A stretch of 54,014 nucleotides of DNA from Gnetum montanum (taxonomy: Eukaryota; Streptophyta; Gnetopsida; Gnetales; Gnetaceae): positions 20,781 through 74,794 of the forward strand of contig MNCI01015547.1 in assembly GCA_015680685.1 (NCBI GenBank), written 5' to 3'. The notes below the pieces were generated by a model. It was not told where the DNA came from, made no database searches, and was given only the letters and a program-made list of their open reading frames with translations. This document shows positions 12,191 through 23,599 of this stretch, piece after piece. The position numbers were made by a program, and so were the translations under genes. Numbering within the stretch: the first letter of the stretch is position 1; each line of letters starts with the position of its first letter.

Positions 12191-13707
12191 TGGAAAATTG
12201 CAAAATATTATGGTTACTTTTGGTTATAATACCTTCAAATAAACAAGTAGTAGCATTATAATGAGTGTTGATTATTTTAATAAACCTGCAAAATGTTATA
12301 TAACCATTATTGTAGGTATAATGCATTTCAGCCTAGAAACTTACAAAATATGTAATTGATGTTGCAAGTGTATATTAAAATTAGTATAAAGTCTATGTAA
12401 CAGAAAGATTTAATTTGACCATGAATAATTATGAATTGTAACTTCATAATTAAGTGTTATCCAATTAAGTCATTGTATCCATCATATAAGTGGTTACGTA
12501 GGTGGTCATTGAATGCAAGTCATCCAACATTAAGCTATTGAATGTATTCTCTTCTCTTATAATACTTGGTTTGATTCGAGGCTTGCTAGAAGTTAGAGCT
12601 ACTTTCATATACTTTCCTATGGTAATCTTTTGTGTATTTCTTCTAAGTTATGATTTTTTCTCTATTTATGTTGCTTTTTTTATTCTAATTTTGTACTTAA
12701 TTAAAGTATAAACTAATAATACATGGACATATAAATGACTATTGTTTGCATGGCAAAGCTCTAAATGTTAAAGAGATTAAGGAAGTTTTTGAGTAATATT
12801 CTATAAAAACAAAAAAAATTTCTTATATTCCAAGGTGGGAAAATCATATCACTTTAAATACATATAGTTAGAATGTAAAAATCCTTGGTACAAAATTTAT
12901 ATGAGAACAAATATTTCCTAAGACAAATGAAAAGAAATAAAGCTTTTCTTTTTCTTCATGAGATGTTGATTCAAGAGATGTGTAGTGATAGATAAGGTAT
13001 TGTGAAATGGTTATAATTCAGTAGCATTTGAGGATAAATTTGTAGTAACTATTGAAAATACATTCACATGGATAGTGAAAGAACTGATACATTCAAATTT
13101 TATAGATGAATAATTCGTACTCTATGTGGGACATGTTGAACAAATGCTAAACAACCTTGTTTAAAATGGTGGGTTTGAAACAACAAATTTTTACATAATG
13201 AACTTTGTTGCATTTATAAAATAATAAATTATTAATTTACTGACAAGATCTTTAAATAGAAACCTAGTTCAATTTTAATATTAACAAATTTTTTAAAAAT
13301 GTAACCAAGTTTTAGTAAATCATTAATAAGAATGCCTTTATCCCATCTATGATAACATTACGATTAACGAATTTGAAAGATTTAACATTGTTAGCTATCT
13401 ACTTGACTAGAAAAACCTTTTCACAAATAAAAATTCAATTTTTGCTAGTAAATCACTATCCTAATTTTTAAATATAAATACAAGAAGTAAAAGAGAGTCA
13501 AAGAGTATATCTCAATAAAAACATTGTACAAGGTACAATTAAGAACACACTTCCATTTACCTAGTATCTAAAAGTTTCAAGACTACATCAAAGCTGCATT
13601 TATTACATGCTTTTGTCTCGGTCTTGATGGTAAGATAACTCATTACTTTTTACGCGGCCTTACCTTGGTCTTAAGTCAAGTCATCACTACCCCAGAAATA
13701 CATGATG
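12191..13707. other. AT-rich stretch without recognisable genes
   Basis: Only short open frames with no familiar protein motifs. A hydrophobic 69-codon frame at 12502-12711 has no visible homology and occurs in AT-rich sequence. The region may hold the 3' LTR of the copia relic, since a TGTTGCAAG motif begins near 12363, but no matching end was found. Confidence 0.4.
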
Positions 13708-15274
13708 TTACTTGCGTTCAAGTTGCAAATAGACAAACCCTCCTTTGCTCCACTCATTCACAACTTCTTCCCATTGCAAATGCATCTACAATGTGAAAAA
13801 AGCTTGCGGATTCAACCTTTCCAATATGGTTTTCTATCAAAGTCTCAAACACAGATTGCACAAATTTTGAAATGGTCTTCGCCAGCTGCATTTTCTGATT
13901 ACCATTCTTTCCCTTCTGGAATTCCTCCAAATTGTTCATGAACTGCACTCTCATTGTGTAAAATGCCTCATCCTTGTTTACAATGTCTTTCACTTCCTCC
14001 ACCGAAAGAAAGTACAATGGCAAGTTGAATGTTTCTAGCTTATCCTTTGCCAACAAATTCTGCAATTAACAAATGGTAACAGTAACTTTAGTATAAGACA
14101 TCGGCAACCGTTTTCAAAATATAGTAGGTTACAGAAATAGAGTTAGCATATCGGATTGTTTGTTGGGTGGGACCTTGGATATCATATCTTGAAATGCATG
14201 ATTGAATAGTCTTCTAATTGCTTCTCCTGTGCCATTCTTAAAAGGATCCTGTGACTCTCTTCCGGCAATCAGCAAAACCATTTGGCCCTTGCTAACGACT
14301 TCTTTTCCACGTGCAGGCAGAAAGGTGAGAAAATCTGACTCAAACTGTGCTGCATAAGCTTTTGCCACCTGTGGTTTTGTTTGCTCACTAAAATACACGC
14401 TATCTGGGTTCCATGCACTTGAGTTTTTCTCAATCACAAGATCAGGTACCTGCTTTGACAGATCAACCCTTGTACAGTGGCCATCCATGAAACTTTAAAA
14501 AAAATGAAAAAACAAAGGAAAAAGAAACTGCAAAGTTGTCACCAATCTCTCCAAAGGGTAAAAGAATAAGGATTGTGGAGAATTGTTGAAGTGTTTTTTT
14601 CCCCTAAATTTTACACTAATAACCTAAGGGTATTCCATTAGGTGGAAATAGGTTCTTGTTACTAAACTATACCTGTGAAATCCACTGAAGAGCCACAGAA
14701 GAGAAAGCAAAATGGAGACTATTGTCTGGAAAAAGTCTACCATAAAAGGACCCAGCAACCCCTGCAGTGAAAACTCTATTCGTCTTCACTAAACTGTCTT
14801 TAGATTCATCATCAGAGAGGATCCCAAAAAGGTTATTGAAATCATTAGACGGGAGATCATTGAAAAATACTAGCAACTGAGGATCAGGATTGATTCGATT
14901 TGCTATAAATCCTTTCTTGAAAGCCTTCACTATCATTTTTGCAGCAGTGATGGAGTTCTTTCCACTTGCACAACCCAAATCAGCAATATGGATTGTCTGC
15001 TACTGGTTTCCATGAATTTTGGCAGTTTGAAAAGCACTTTCTTCGATATAGCCCTTCCCAAATTCCGTAGCATGTGCCTAACAAAAACAAAAACAAAATT
15101 GATGATATTGGAACAATTTCAGACCATGATTCAGCAAAAGAATGCAGAAACCAGACTGCAAGATCTTGCCAGAAAAACAGCATTTTGATGGTAACTGTCA
15201 TTCCCTGAGCCGTCCGTCATTTTTAACACTCTTGAAAGATGCTGCTGCTGATTCTTCTGCACCTGCAAAGCCAT
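13708..15274 (-). pseudogene. SABATH-family carboxyl methyltransferase pseudogene, four exons
   Basis: SABATH enzymes transfer a methyl group from S-adenosylmethionine to the carboxyl group of small acids such as salicylate, jasmonate or benzoate. Four exons are inferred on the minus strand: 15274-15152, 15077-14673, 14449-14174 and 14059 to 13754/13708. All introns are phase 0 with GT/AG ends (74, 223 and 114 bp). The total, about 370 codons, fits the family. Visible motifs are TDGSGNDSY (substrate/SAM N-terminus), IADLGCASGKNS (SAM-binding motif I), LPSNDFNNLF, and AGSFYGRLFP with ALQWISQ|VP at the usual intron site. Two defects are seen: an in-frame TAG at 15002-15000 just before QTIHIADLGC, and a reading-frame break near 13785-13800, after which a better C-terminus (GGFVYLQLERK, stop at 13708-13710) is in another frame with its own TAG. 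The substrate cannot be told. A non-standard start or splicing around the stop is unlikely. Confidence 0.88.
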
Positions 15275-15645
15275 AGGAATTCTTACCCTGAATCCGCAAC
15301 AAGCGCTCACAATAGCGACAATACTGCAGAACTCAACTTTCCACTACTAACTACTAAGCACTGCAGGTATTATAAAAGGTAGTTTGCCCATTCAAATCTC
15401 TGCAAACCTGTGCATACAATCTTCAGCATTATTATACGTAATTCTGATGTGAAATCCCATGTGGAACTTCTTGGCCAGATAAATGAAGGATGGTTGACGG
15501 ATGGGGAAGGTGGTCTTATAAAAATCCAATATCACCTTCAGTTTGTCACAATGATAGGTAAGCAATATATAACGTGATGGCATTCTACACTGAAGTTACC
15601 AACAACAGCATTATCAATACTGTGAATACACAGTTATGCACTTAC
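15275..15645. other. Upstream region of the SABATH pseudogene
   Basis: Between the start codon and the solo LTR. On the minus strand TTATAATA near 15370-15377, about 100 bp upstream of the ATG, is a weak TATA candidate. A 63-codon frame at 15392-15583 has no recognisable motif. Positions 15545-15634 are duplicated beyond the solo LTR at 16166-16309. Confidence 0.4.
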
Positions 15646-16157
15646 TGTTGGAAAAAGCTACCTTACTGTTGGAAAAAGCTAACTGTGAAGTGGTAGATCA
15701 CAGCAATGAATCTTATTCATGAACTACACTTTCCACACTTTCCATTTCTATCGTCCCATAGTTTTAGAATTTTTCCTAAAAATAACATAAGACTTCTAAA
15801 CATATTGTGAAGTTCTATCTTCGTTAATTTTTAGACGTTTCTAATTTTGTAACCCAGATGTGGCTATTTAAGTCTGTCCTGGGATGGGTCATAAACAGCA
15901 TGAGAAAGACAAGAGTGGGAGAGTTCACATTGCATGAGAGAGAGGTTTTTTCTTGTTTTCTCCATGTGATGAAGAGAGAAGCCTGTTATTTCCACATTGC
16001 ATGTGAGAGAGGTTTATTCTTGTTCTCTCCGTGTGATGAAGAGAGATGTTTGTTATTTCCATTGCTCATAATAAGATTTTTTCTGCAATTATCTATCAAT
16101 CAACTGCTCTTTATTTTCATCTCATTTCATATTCTGCTGCCACCAGATCTGCTAACA
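15646..16157 (+). repeat. Solo LTR, copia-type, TSD CTTAC
   Basis: Starts TGTTGGAAAAAGC and ends ATCTGCTAACA. It is flanked by the 5-bp duplication CTTAC at 15641-15645 and 16158-16162. A 21-bp repeat at the left edge also duplicates CTTAC (15662-15666), so the LTR could instead start at 15667. A TATTTAA box at 15865-15871 suggests + strand orientation. Inside, a 67-bp module beginning CACATTGCATG is repeated in tandem (15926 and 15993). There is no internal coding sequence, as expected after recombination between the two LTRs of a full element. Confidence 0.75.
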
Positions 16158-16165
16158 CTTACAGG

Positions 16166-16309
16166 GTCACAATGATAGATAAGCAATATATAACATGATA
16201 GCATTCTACCGCACTGAAGTTACCAATATATAACATGATACTGATGATAGCATTCTACCCGCACTGAAGTCACCAACAACAGCATTATCAATAGAGCGAA
16301 TACACAGTG
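16166..16309 (+). repeat. Direct repeat of the sequence at 15545-15634
   Basis: Begins GTCACAATGATAG and ends near GAATACACAGTGA, matching the block left of the solo LTR. It carries an additional internal duplication of the CATTCTAC..GCACTGAAGT segment. The solo LTR therefore sits between two copies of a host sequence. Confidence 0.7.
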
Positions 16310-17399
16310 ACGCAGCGACAGGGTAACGATAGCCAGCAGTCTATTTCAGTCAGTTAAGCATGGTGATCTAATGATCTATGCATTTATGTAAACAAGGCAA
16401 GAAAAATCAAACAAAATTAATTGTTTCCAACTATTTTGAGAAGTCTCACAGTAACCCAGACTGGTAACCTACCACGTGACATCAAACTGTAAAATTACTT
16501 CGCAGACCACACTCTGACAATGTGGGAAGGCTTTTTGCAGAAAAGAATACATTTTTCATAAACAGATATAATAGAAAAATTAAAAATTGTACGTATTTTA
16601 ATCTGTTGAACGATTTCAAAAGTTTTGAACCTTAATATCGTGCTATTGAAGCTAAAGCGCTCACTCATAAAAGAAATTATTTGTTTACACTTTAAAGGTT
16701 GACACGGTAATTCAACTCATGATGCGACTGTCTCCAAGAAAAAACGAACCAAAAAACGAAAAAGAGATTTTTGCAGCAACTCTGTGACACCATTGTGAGA
16801 TTTTTTTCAGAAAATTAGAAATATACTAAGTACACAATAACAAACACATAAAGACAAAAGCTCATAACTTCAAATCAACAACTATTCATAAGTGATGTGT
16901 CATATAATTCAATCTGTATCGAGTTCACATGTTCTAGCCTTAGCTGGTTAAAAATACCGCAATATCTATTTTAAAAATTCTATATTAGGGATAAAAATTC
17001 AAAATCACCTCAGTGCCCGCTTCCCGATAAATCACGTCTGTAGTTAGTGTTTACACAACGATCATCTCTCCATGTTATTCATTGTTTTACCAGCTAACCA
17101 TGCCAATTTTCACACCATAGCGGGCTAAAAAAAGCATTGTTTTTTTTCGAGATACGTCTCTTGGCTTCAACAAAGATGCTCAATGTAATGCAGATAAAAG
17201 TTAATTTCTTCTTCGAGGTACTCATAAACAACAGAATAAACTATGATGGCAACAAACCGTTACCTGTCTTCCAAGAAAGATGGATAGCAGCCATAAAAGA
17301 ATGATGTGAAAATATTTGGAAATGGGAATGATAGGAAAACATGTTTTATTACTTCCTCCAGAGAACATGAGATACACCATGAGATACACCAGACAATAT

Positions 17400-17511
17400 T
17401 TTTAACAAAACATCTTTTATAAAAGACCAATGTTAAAGGAATGAACCCTAGTTACTTTTAACAAAACATCTTTTATAAAAGACCAATGTTAAAGGAATGA
17501 ACCCTAGTTAC
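17400..17511 (+). repeat. 56-bp tandem duplication
   Basis: Two head-to-tail copies starting TTTTAACAAAACATC at 17400 and 17456 with no difference seen, pointing to a recent slippage or unequal-exchange event. Confidence 0.9.
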
Positions 17512-17728
17512 TAGAAAGAACGGATTTCAAATGTTTTGGGTCCCCGTTAAACGGTAACCCATTTCAAAACACTGTTTCTTCTGGAATTACTGTTTCACCT
17601 ATCTGTTCCTAATAACTATTCTAAGTTGAAGGATTTGTAGGCTTGCTAAGTAAATAAAGATCTAAGATAAGATCGAATAAAATGAAATACAAAAGCAAAC
17701 AGCTTGAGTATCTAAATAAATAGAATTT

Positions 17729-17832
17729 CTTTTCTATCTCATCAAAATAATTTCATTTGTTTTCATTTTATCTATTTTTTCTTTTCTATCTCATCAAAAT
17801 AATTTCATTTGTTTTCATTTTATCTATTTTTA
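17729..17832 (+). repeat. 52-bp tandem duplication
   Basis: Two copies starting CTTTTCTATCTCATC at 17729 and 17781, essentially identical. Confidence 0.9.
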
Positions 17833-18779
17833 ATGTTGTACTTGTACCTTTACTGTCTCTTATTAATTTTTAGTGGTAATAGTTTTAGCAAGGAAAATTC
17901 AATTTACAAGTTTCACTGATTTATGGATAGGAAAAAAAAATCGGAAAAAGAAATTCTCAAACTGATGATGTCTGATTCAAGGTTGTCTTGTTAAAGTTTT
18001 TTATTCTTAATCGTTTAGGCTCACCACATATCAAACTTTTTCACGTGAGTTGGAACGGAATCCTAAGATCTGGAAGGCGATTTTACAAAAAAAATAGTTT
18101 CAACTTCATCTTTATAATGTGATCCGGATTTCATGCAACGGAAAAGCAAATATTAAATAAATTTTGGTCATGGCTGGTGGAGGGAGCATCAAAACAAAAA
18201 CGCAGGACCAACCTGTGATAATAAACAATAAGACGGTTCAGGAGGACAACACATGATCATCAGACACAATTCCTGTTTTTATCTCTCCAAACACCAAGAA
18301 CTGCGATTTGCTCAGTGACACAGGAATCTTGCCATTCTCCTTTTCGGTCCGATTGGGGTATTAATGCACCCAACACTCTCTTGTGAATCCTGCCTGCCGA
18401 TAGTTACCTTCTTCTCATCTCACGCTACATCTCTATCTATGGTGAAGAGACCATGCTGATATGGGTAGAATAGTGGCGTGCTTGAAACGGAATCCCCTTT
18501 CGGAAATGCTTTAATGTCGAGCTATTTTTTCCTTTTTCCCCGCAAAAAAGCGAAATGTGAATGTATTTGGCCTTTTGTATTTGGTATTAAATAAATTTTA
18601 CTAACACCTCTGCTGCTGCCTGGTGGATGTAGTAAGTGGTAGTGTGTTACCCATAAATCCCTATCTTCTTCTCTGAATTCCTGGAGGAACGTTGGCCCAC
18701 TACTTCAAACTCAACATGTTTATGGCCTCTTTCTTTGTATGTTTTACGAGTTGGGGATTGTTATTTAGACACACTCTTT

Positions 18780-19300
18780 TTATTCTTCAATCGCCGTTAC
18801 AAATTACGGGGCCACGTAAATGCTTCCTCCTTGGTAGCGCCCCGCGTAAGCTCGCTGCAGAGCGTTTGAGGAGAAGTTTCTAACAACGCCTGCGAGGCGG
18901 ATTCCTTAGGGAGTATGGTGCTAGTATGAACTCTAGGGCTTCTTTCTAGCTCTTGCTCGCGCGGTCCCGCTTAGGTTCAGAGCCGCCGAAACACGGGTTA
19001 CGGCTCATTTAAATTATACGATACGATACGATATAATAAAGCAGTAAAACAAGCGGCAACCAATCAGGCCTTCATTTAGGACTAATATTGAAATTGGATA
19101 GGGTATGGTGAAGGCCGCGTTTCCGATAAACGCCACTTCTATAAACATCCCGGTGAACTAACCGTACCCCAAACCGACACGGCCCCATAAGGCGGTTGGA
19201 AGCGACCGGCCTCTTTGCTATTCATTCCTAGATGCTTGGAAATTGGAATCCCCCGCGTTTGTAAAATGAGACTCTTTTGCTTATGTAAATCATATTAGTA
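18780..19300. other. GC-richer block, possibly organelle-derived DNA
   Basis: Base composition changes abruptly from AT-rich to near-balanced, with segments such as GCGCCCCGCGTAAG and TCGCGCGGTCCCGC that look like plant mitochondrial intergenic DNA. At 19164-19180 the 17-mer GTACCCCAAACCGACAC equals a stretch that is highly conserved in bacterial and organellar large-subunit rRNA; the bases around it do not clearly match, so this is not called an rRNA gene. A short GATAC tandem run lies at 19017-19033. An origin in mitochondrial or plastid DNA is a hypothesis only. Confidence 0.35.
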
Positions 19301-20147
19301 GCGTATACTTGAATTAATGTTTTTTGTTGATAAAATTTTTAGCATTTCATTGTTGTTTTCCCCTTTTGCTACGACACAATATAATAATTGATGAGCGGCA
19401 AGATACCCTACCCTTAACCATACGAATTGATCCGGTCGAATTCCAAGCACTAAGTGCTTATGCACCCTTGTGGAACAAGGATGGGTTGGTTGATCGTTTT
19501 CTTCCCAAGCTTACCTATATGTCACGATTGTATGGTTAAGTAAGCTTGAGGCATATGATTTTTATAGCTTTTATGTTTTTATGTCTTACGCTAGTAAGGA
19601 AGGAGAGAGGTAACTAAGTGACTAATTTAACTTAACTACTTATTAACTAAGTTCTAACTAATCCTAACACCAGCATCCATTCTCACTTACCGTACACATC
19701 CTGAACCAATGCAACATTGTTGGGATTACCAAACACTAATCGTTACTGGGTTACTAAGCATTACACACATGCTTGAACTGGTCGTGCTTATGTAATTTAA
19801 TGATTTGCCTAATTAATCAAAATGAATTGTTGTGCTAATAATAAAAATGTAAAGTGGATATAATAAAATAAAACAAAATTAATGCATAAGAAAATAAAAT
19901 AAAAGAAATGTGTAAGGACACAAATATCAAGTGCTACAAGGATGAATCAAAGAGCTCGTCTTTATTGTTGTATACAAGGTGTGCTCAGGTACACAATGCT
20001 TGAATAAAGATCCATCCACACTTAGACCTTCTGCTGTGGGCACTTGGAAAATACACTTGGAAAATACACTAACTTTTAAACAAACTACCAGAGTTTCGCT
20101 ACTTAACTACTAAAAGAATTTCTAGAAATTGTGCACCTGGGCACTGT

Positions 20148-20154
20148 ATTTATA
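20148..20154 (-). promoter_or_regulatory. TATA box of the B 3' LTR
   Basis: TATAAAT on the minus strand just downstream (in transcription sense) of the palindrome array. The equivalent box in the 5' LTR is at 29069-29063. Confidence 0.65.
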
Positions 20155-20165
20155 AACTTGGGAGC

Positions 20166-20398
20166 AACTACTCTAATAATTAAAATAACTACTCTAATAA
20201 TTAGAATAATTGCTAAAGTTACCACTAGAGTAACCACTCTTATAATTAGAATAAGTACTAAAGTAACCGTTAGAGTAACCACCCTAATAATTAGAGTAAT
20301 CGCTAGAGTAACTACTCTAATAATTAGAGTAATTGCTAGAGTAACTACTCTAGTAATTAGAATAGCTGCTAGAGTAATGGCTAGAGTAACCACTCTCA
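20166..20398 (-). repeat. CTCTAATAATTAGAG palindrome array in U3 of B 3' LTR
   Basis: Near-palindromic modules of the form ACTCTAATAATTAGAGTAA, joined by (G)CTAGAGTAAC linkers, repeated about every 25-45 bp. Both strands stay open through it because the repeat lacks stops, so the Ile/Val/Thr-rich frames seen here are artefacts of the repeat. Confidence 0.9.
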
Positions 20399-20401
20399 TC
20401 A

Positions 20402-22343
20402 TACCCCCATGACTGAATGAAAACTCGTTCTCAAGTTCATTACAAAATATTAGGAAAGTATGGGATTATTGACTAATTGACAACTGACGATGGAATCGGA
20501 TGATAGACTCAATGTGCCTAGTGAACGAATTAATAAGCATATTACAACATTAGTGTTCATGACCATTATGGTGAACACTCGTACATAAATGACATCTAAG
20601 CTTTTATTTGGTAGCATGAAGAGAAAAAAGAAGAGAGAAAGAAGATGGAGCGTGTTGCCGCCAATGCTAAGATTGCACCTTCCGTTGTTTATCCACAGCC
20701 ATGCCACCAAACTTGCTCCTTTAGTAAATGCTCCATTTCCGATCCATCTTGAGTGCTTCCTCCAAGCCCAGTCCATTGTTTGTATAATCGCCATCTGCAC
20801 ACATAACATAGTCACAAATGATCAAGGATAGATAATCCACAATGCAATTGATACCTTGCCTCAATATGAAGCACATTGGCTAAGTTGTGGTTATGCCAAA
20901 AACTGGTTCAAAGATTTATCACTGGTAACTACCTAAGGTGTAGGGGTTAGGCAATTAGTAAAATGGAAAAAATTGAAAAATTTGTGCCAGGGCCCCCACA
21001 ACTAAGAACGAACCTCCAGTAGCTATAACATGGGAAAACATTAGGAACAAGAAAGATGAAAAATATCAACGACAATGCCAATAAAATGGATGTCATGGAT
21101 GGGGATGAAACAAGAAATGCTTGATTGTAGGAAATGTTTAAGAGAAAGAAGTTAATAATTGCACCAAAAAGAAATGTCAATGGGTCCCCCCCCCCCCAAA
21201 GCAGGCTCATGCCCTTTATGCCCTAACAAACCCACAAACCAAAGAGTCTGTAGGCTCTAGGAATGTCATTTGGAAGCAAGAGTTAAAAACTTATCCACAA
21301 GAATTCACCAAAGAAAAACAATGCATCAACCCAGAACGGACTAATGATAAAACCAGCAATGAGGTGAAAAGTGGAAAGAAAGATGGAGAGGAGAGAATGG
21401 AATGGAATCCCAAGAACAAGGTTGTGTAAAGCCCCTTGTGTATTTCATGGTTAAGATAACTCGGTAGAACTCATCCAAAATCCAGACTCAAATGAACCAC
21501 ATTCAGTGACCTCGCATCAATACACTTGGCCAATCCATCCTCTTGAGGCAACAAGAATGCTTCCACAAAGAGTGGCCACCATCCCAAGGAGAGTGAGATG
21601 GAGAAGTAGGAAGCAAGAAAGGGCCTTAGTTAGAGGAAACATTCAGGCATGGGTAACATCTCTTTCCAGTGCCATAACTAGCACTTGTAGCCCATATTAC
21701 TTTATTATGTCTAAGGGGTGTGTGCTTTGAATTCTTACCTTTTTCTCTTTTTTCTCTTTTTTATATGTTTATGTGTGAGAACAACACTATGCAAAGACTT
21801 ATTTTTATTCACTCAGCTTCCTGATATTTGAACAATGTCAGAATGGCAGAAAACCCAAGAAAAAGCATCCAAGCACCCAAGAGAATGGCCATCACCAATG
21901 CATCGAATCCCCTTGAAATCACACCCTTTTCATCCTTTGAGTCTTGGTTTGAAAAATACCCAGCCACCAATTCATTAACAAGTTTACTTAGAAAAAGGGA
22001 ATTGTATAGTTCCAAGCCAAAGGAGACCATAGAGTTGTATGGATAAGTGGACGGTGTGGACTCATTGCTTGTTTTACTAAAAGAACCATACCTTAATATT
22101 AGCATCATAATTCAAAGGTAAAAACCAAACATTAGTAATCAATATGATATAATTCAATCCACCATCATGAGCACTTATTAGATGACGAATAAAAGTAAAT
22201 CAAGCAAACAAGGAAATAGTAAAAACATGAATGATGGTGTAAAACAAAAATTCAAAAAGAACTGAGGGCCTAAAATGGTTAGCATAGGTGGCCATCTCCC
22301 CACAACTAAGTTGGAAGGAGGAGATCCGAAATAGTGAGCAGGG
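20402..22343 (-). other. Post-pol region of element B
   Basis: About 1.9 kb between the end of pol and the 3' LTR. It holds the env-like ORF at 21809-22108, a decayed segment matching the A/C tail ORF (about 21540-21460, QEDGLAKCIDARSL), a 12-C run (21186-21197) where C has a shorter pyrimidine stretch, a conserved ATG block near 20810-20760 (TGTGTGCAGATGGC) also present in A and C, and the polypurine tract ATGGGGGTA (minus, 20410-20402). Confidence 0.6.
21809..22108 (-). pseudogene. Env-like ORF with predicted membrane segment (element B)
   Basis: A 99-codon frame following pol. Near its C-terminus is a hydrophobic stretch VMAILLGAWMLFLGF long enough to cross a membrane. Element C has a homologous but broken version on the minus strand at about 36300-36070: both share S.VS.GLE.Y.SL, N.LV.G.FSN and SR..DA.V..I.LGAW, so the similarity is at protein level. 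Retroviral envelope proteins anchor in membranes through such a segment, and Athila elements are known to carry an envelope-like gene at this place. No receptor-binding or fusion features can be recognised. The frame may be part of a longer original gene. Confidence 0.5.
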
Positions 22344-23580
22344 TTATCCATCAAGAGAGGTAGCATGTGTACTAGCTATTCTAAGCTCTTGTAAGGGTTT
22401 GGTTTGTTGCACGTTGACAAAAAGTTTCTTATCCAGGCTCTTAGGTTTGTATATTGTCATGGCCCCTAAAGAAAAAGTTGCATAAATAATATAAGGTCCT
22501 TTCCATAGTGTTTGAAATTTAGTACATTGTGGCACAGGTGTGGGATTCCAGTAGAGAACCTTATCTCCTGGCTAATATTTAACTTTCCTAATTCTTACGT
22601 CATGATGTTGTTTATTGAAGGCCTTGTCCAATTCACTAGATGATAGGCCAACTAATTGGTTTTCATCTAGCAAGTTAAGGGATACTAACCATTGTTTCTG
22701 TGCTACATCAAGATCAAGGTTGAGGTCACATGTTGTGGATACTATATAAAGCTTAGTTTGAATGGGAAGCACTGGTAATTTACCGTACACTAACTCATAG
22801 GGAGAGTAGCCTGTAGAGAGTTTCCATGTGGAGTAGTATGCCAAAATAGCATTGTTTAGTTTAGTGCTCCAATCTCACCTAAACTTGCTAATGGTTCTTA
22901 TCAATATCTTCATAATCTCCCTGTTGGTGACTTCTACTTGACCATTTGCTTAAAAGTGGTGTGGTGTAGTCAATTAATGCTCAACCCCTAAGCATTGCAT
23001 TAATTTCCAAAAAATTGCATATGTGAAGTGTGTACCATTATCTAAAATAAGTGCACGAAGCACATCAAACTTGTTTATGATTTGTTGTTGAAAAAATTGT
23101 GCAGTTGTAGATGATGTACAATCTTTAACAATAGCTGCTTCAACCCATTTTGTTAGGTAATCAATGACAACAATAATATAAGCTTTTTCATTGGACATTG
23201 GTGTAATCAGCCCCATAAAATCAATTCCCCAAATGTCGAAGGATTCTAACAGTTAAATCCATTGTTGTGGACTCTCCATTCAAGCAATCATTCCCCCATC
23301 ACATTGATAGCAATCACAAGATTGGACAAAACAATGGCCATCCCAAAATAATGTAGGACAATAATATCCTACAAGCAGGATCTTGATGGCTATCATCTCC
23401 CAGCGTAATGATCCCCGCAAGGACCCTCATGAGCATCTTGGAGAACTCGTAATTGATCTATATTGAGAACACACCATCGAACTAAATGATCAAGACACAC
23501 TTTGTAAAGTTGCCCATTGATCTCTATAAATAAATTGGCTTAGTGAAGAAACTATTTTTTCTTCTTAAGGTTTAATTATT
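22344..23580 (-). pseudogene. Integrase region of element B
   Basis: Integrase inserts the cDNA into chromosomes. The N-terminal zinc region (near 23330-23270) reads SCDCYQCDGG. The catalytic core at 22974-23216 shows MGLITPMS, VIDYLTKWVEAA and the second acidic site in LILDNGTHFT (usual SDN changed to LDN). The third (E) site near 22940-22920 is interrupted by a stop. The C-terminal region (22572-22844, 22344-22535) includes LSTGYSPYELVYGKLP and a TLWKGPYIIYATF block. No chromodomain is seen. The pol frame ends with TAA at 22346-22344. Several stops inactivate it. Confidence 0.88.
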
Positions 23581-23599
23581 GTGGTGTATGTTGGGTGAG

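Larger units (their letters stand above)
16310..18779. other. Non-coding stretch upstream of the SABATH pseudogene
   Basis: AT-rich sequence without recognisable protein motifs on either strand and without a visible RNA gene. It contains two short tandem duplications, listed separately, and otherwise nothing that can be named. Confidence 0.4.
19389..20401 (-). repeat. 3' LTR of element B (1013 bp)
   Basis: Plus-strand start TGATGAGCGGC, end CACTCTCATCA. It contains a TATA box (minus, 20154-20148) and a palindrome array (20166-20398). It aligns along its length with the 5' LTR (28310-29316); the first 80 bp are the most divergent. Confidence 0.93.

Noticed and set aside
12502-12711. Hydrophobic 69-codon frame
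   Set aside because: AT-rich sequence readily gives Phe/Ile/Leu-rich frames; no conserved feature.
15392-15583. 63-codon frame upstream of the SABATH gene as an additional exon
   Set aside because: No SABATH-like residues, and the first exon with its own ATG and the TDGSGNDSY motif already accounts for the N-terminus.
18692-18883. Hydrophobic 63-codon frame resembling a mitochondrial membrane protein
   Set aside because: Comparison from memory with cytochrome c maturation proteins gave no convincing alignment.
19164-19180. Large-subunit rRNA gene fragment
   Set aside because: Only 17 bases match; the flanks do not follow the rRNA sequence, so it is reported as a hint only.
20166-20398. CRISPR-like array
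   Set aside because: Repeats lack unique spacers, are palindromic throughout and lie inside an LTR of a plant element.
20103-20412. Ile/Val/Thr-rich frames on both strands, also at 29000-29386
   Set aside because: They arise from the CTCTAATAATTAGAG repeat, which has no stops in several frames; open on both strands at once.
21186-21197. 12-C run in element B as a functional site
   Set aside because: The equivalent place in element C is an ordinary short pyrimidine run, so this is homopolymer expansion or sequencing error.
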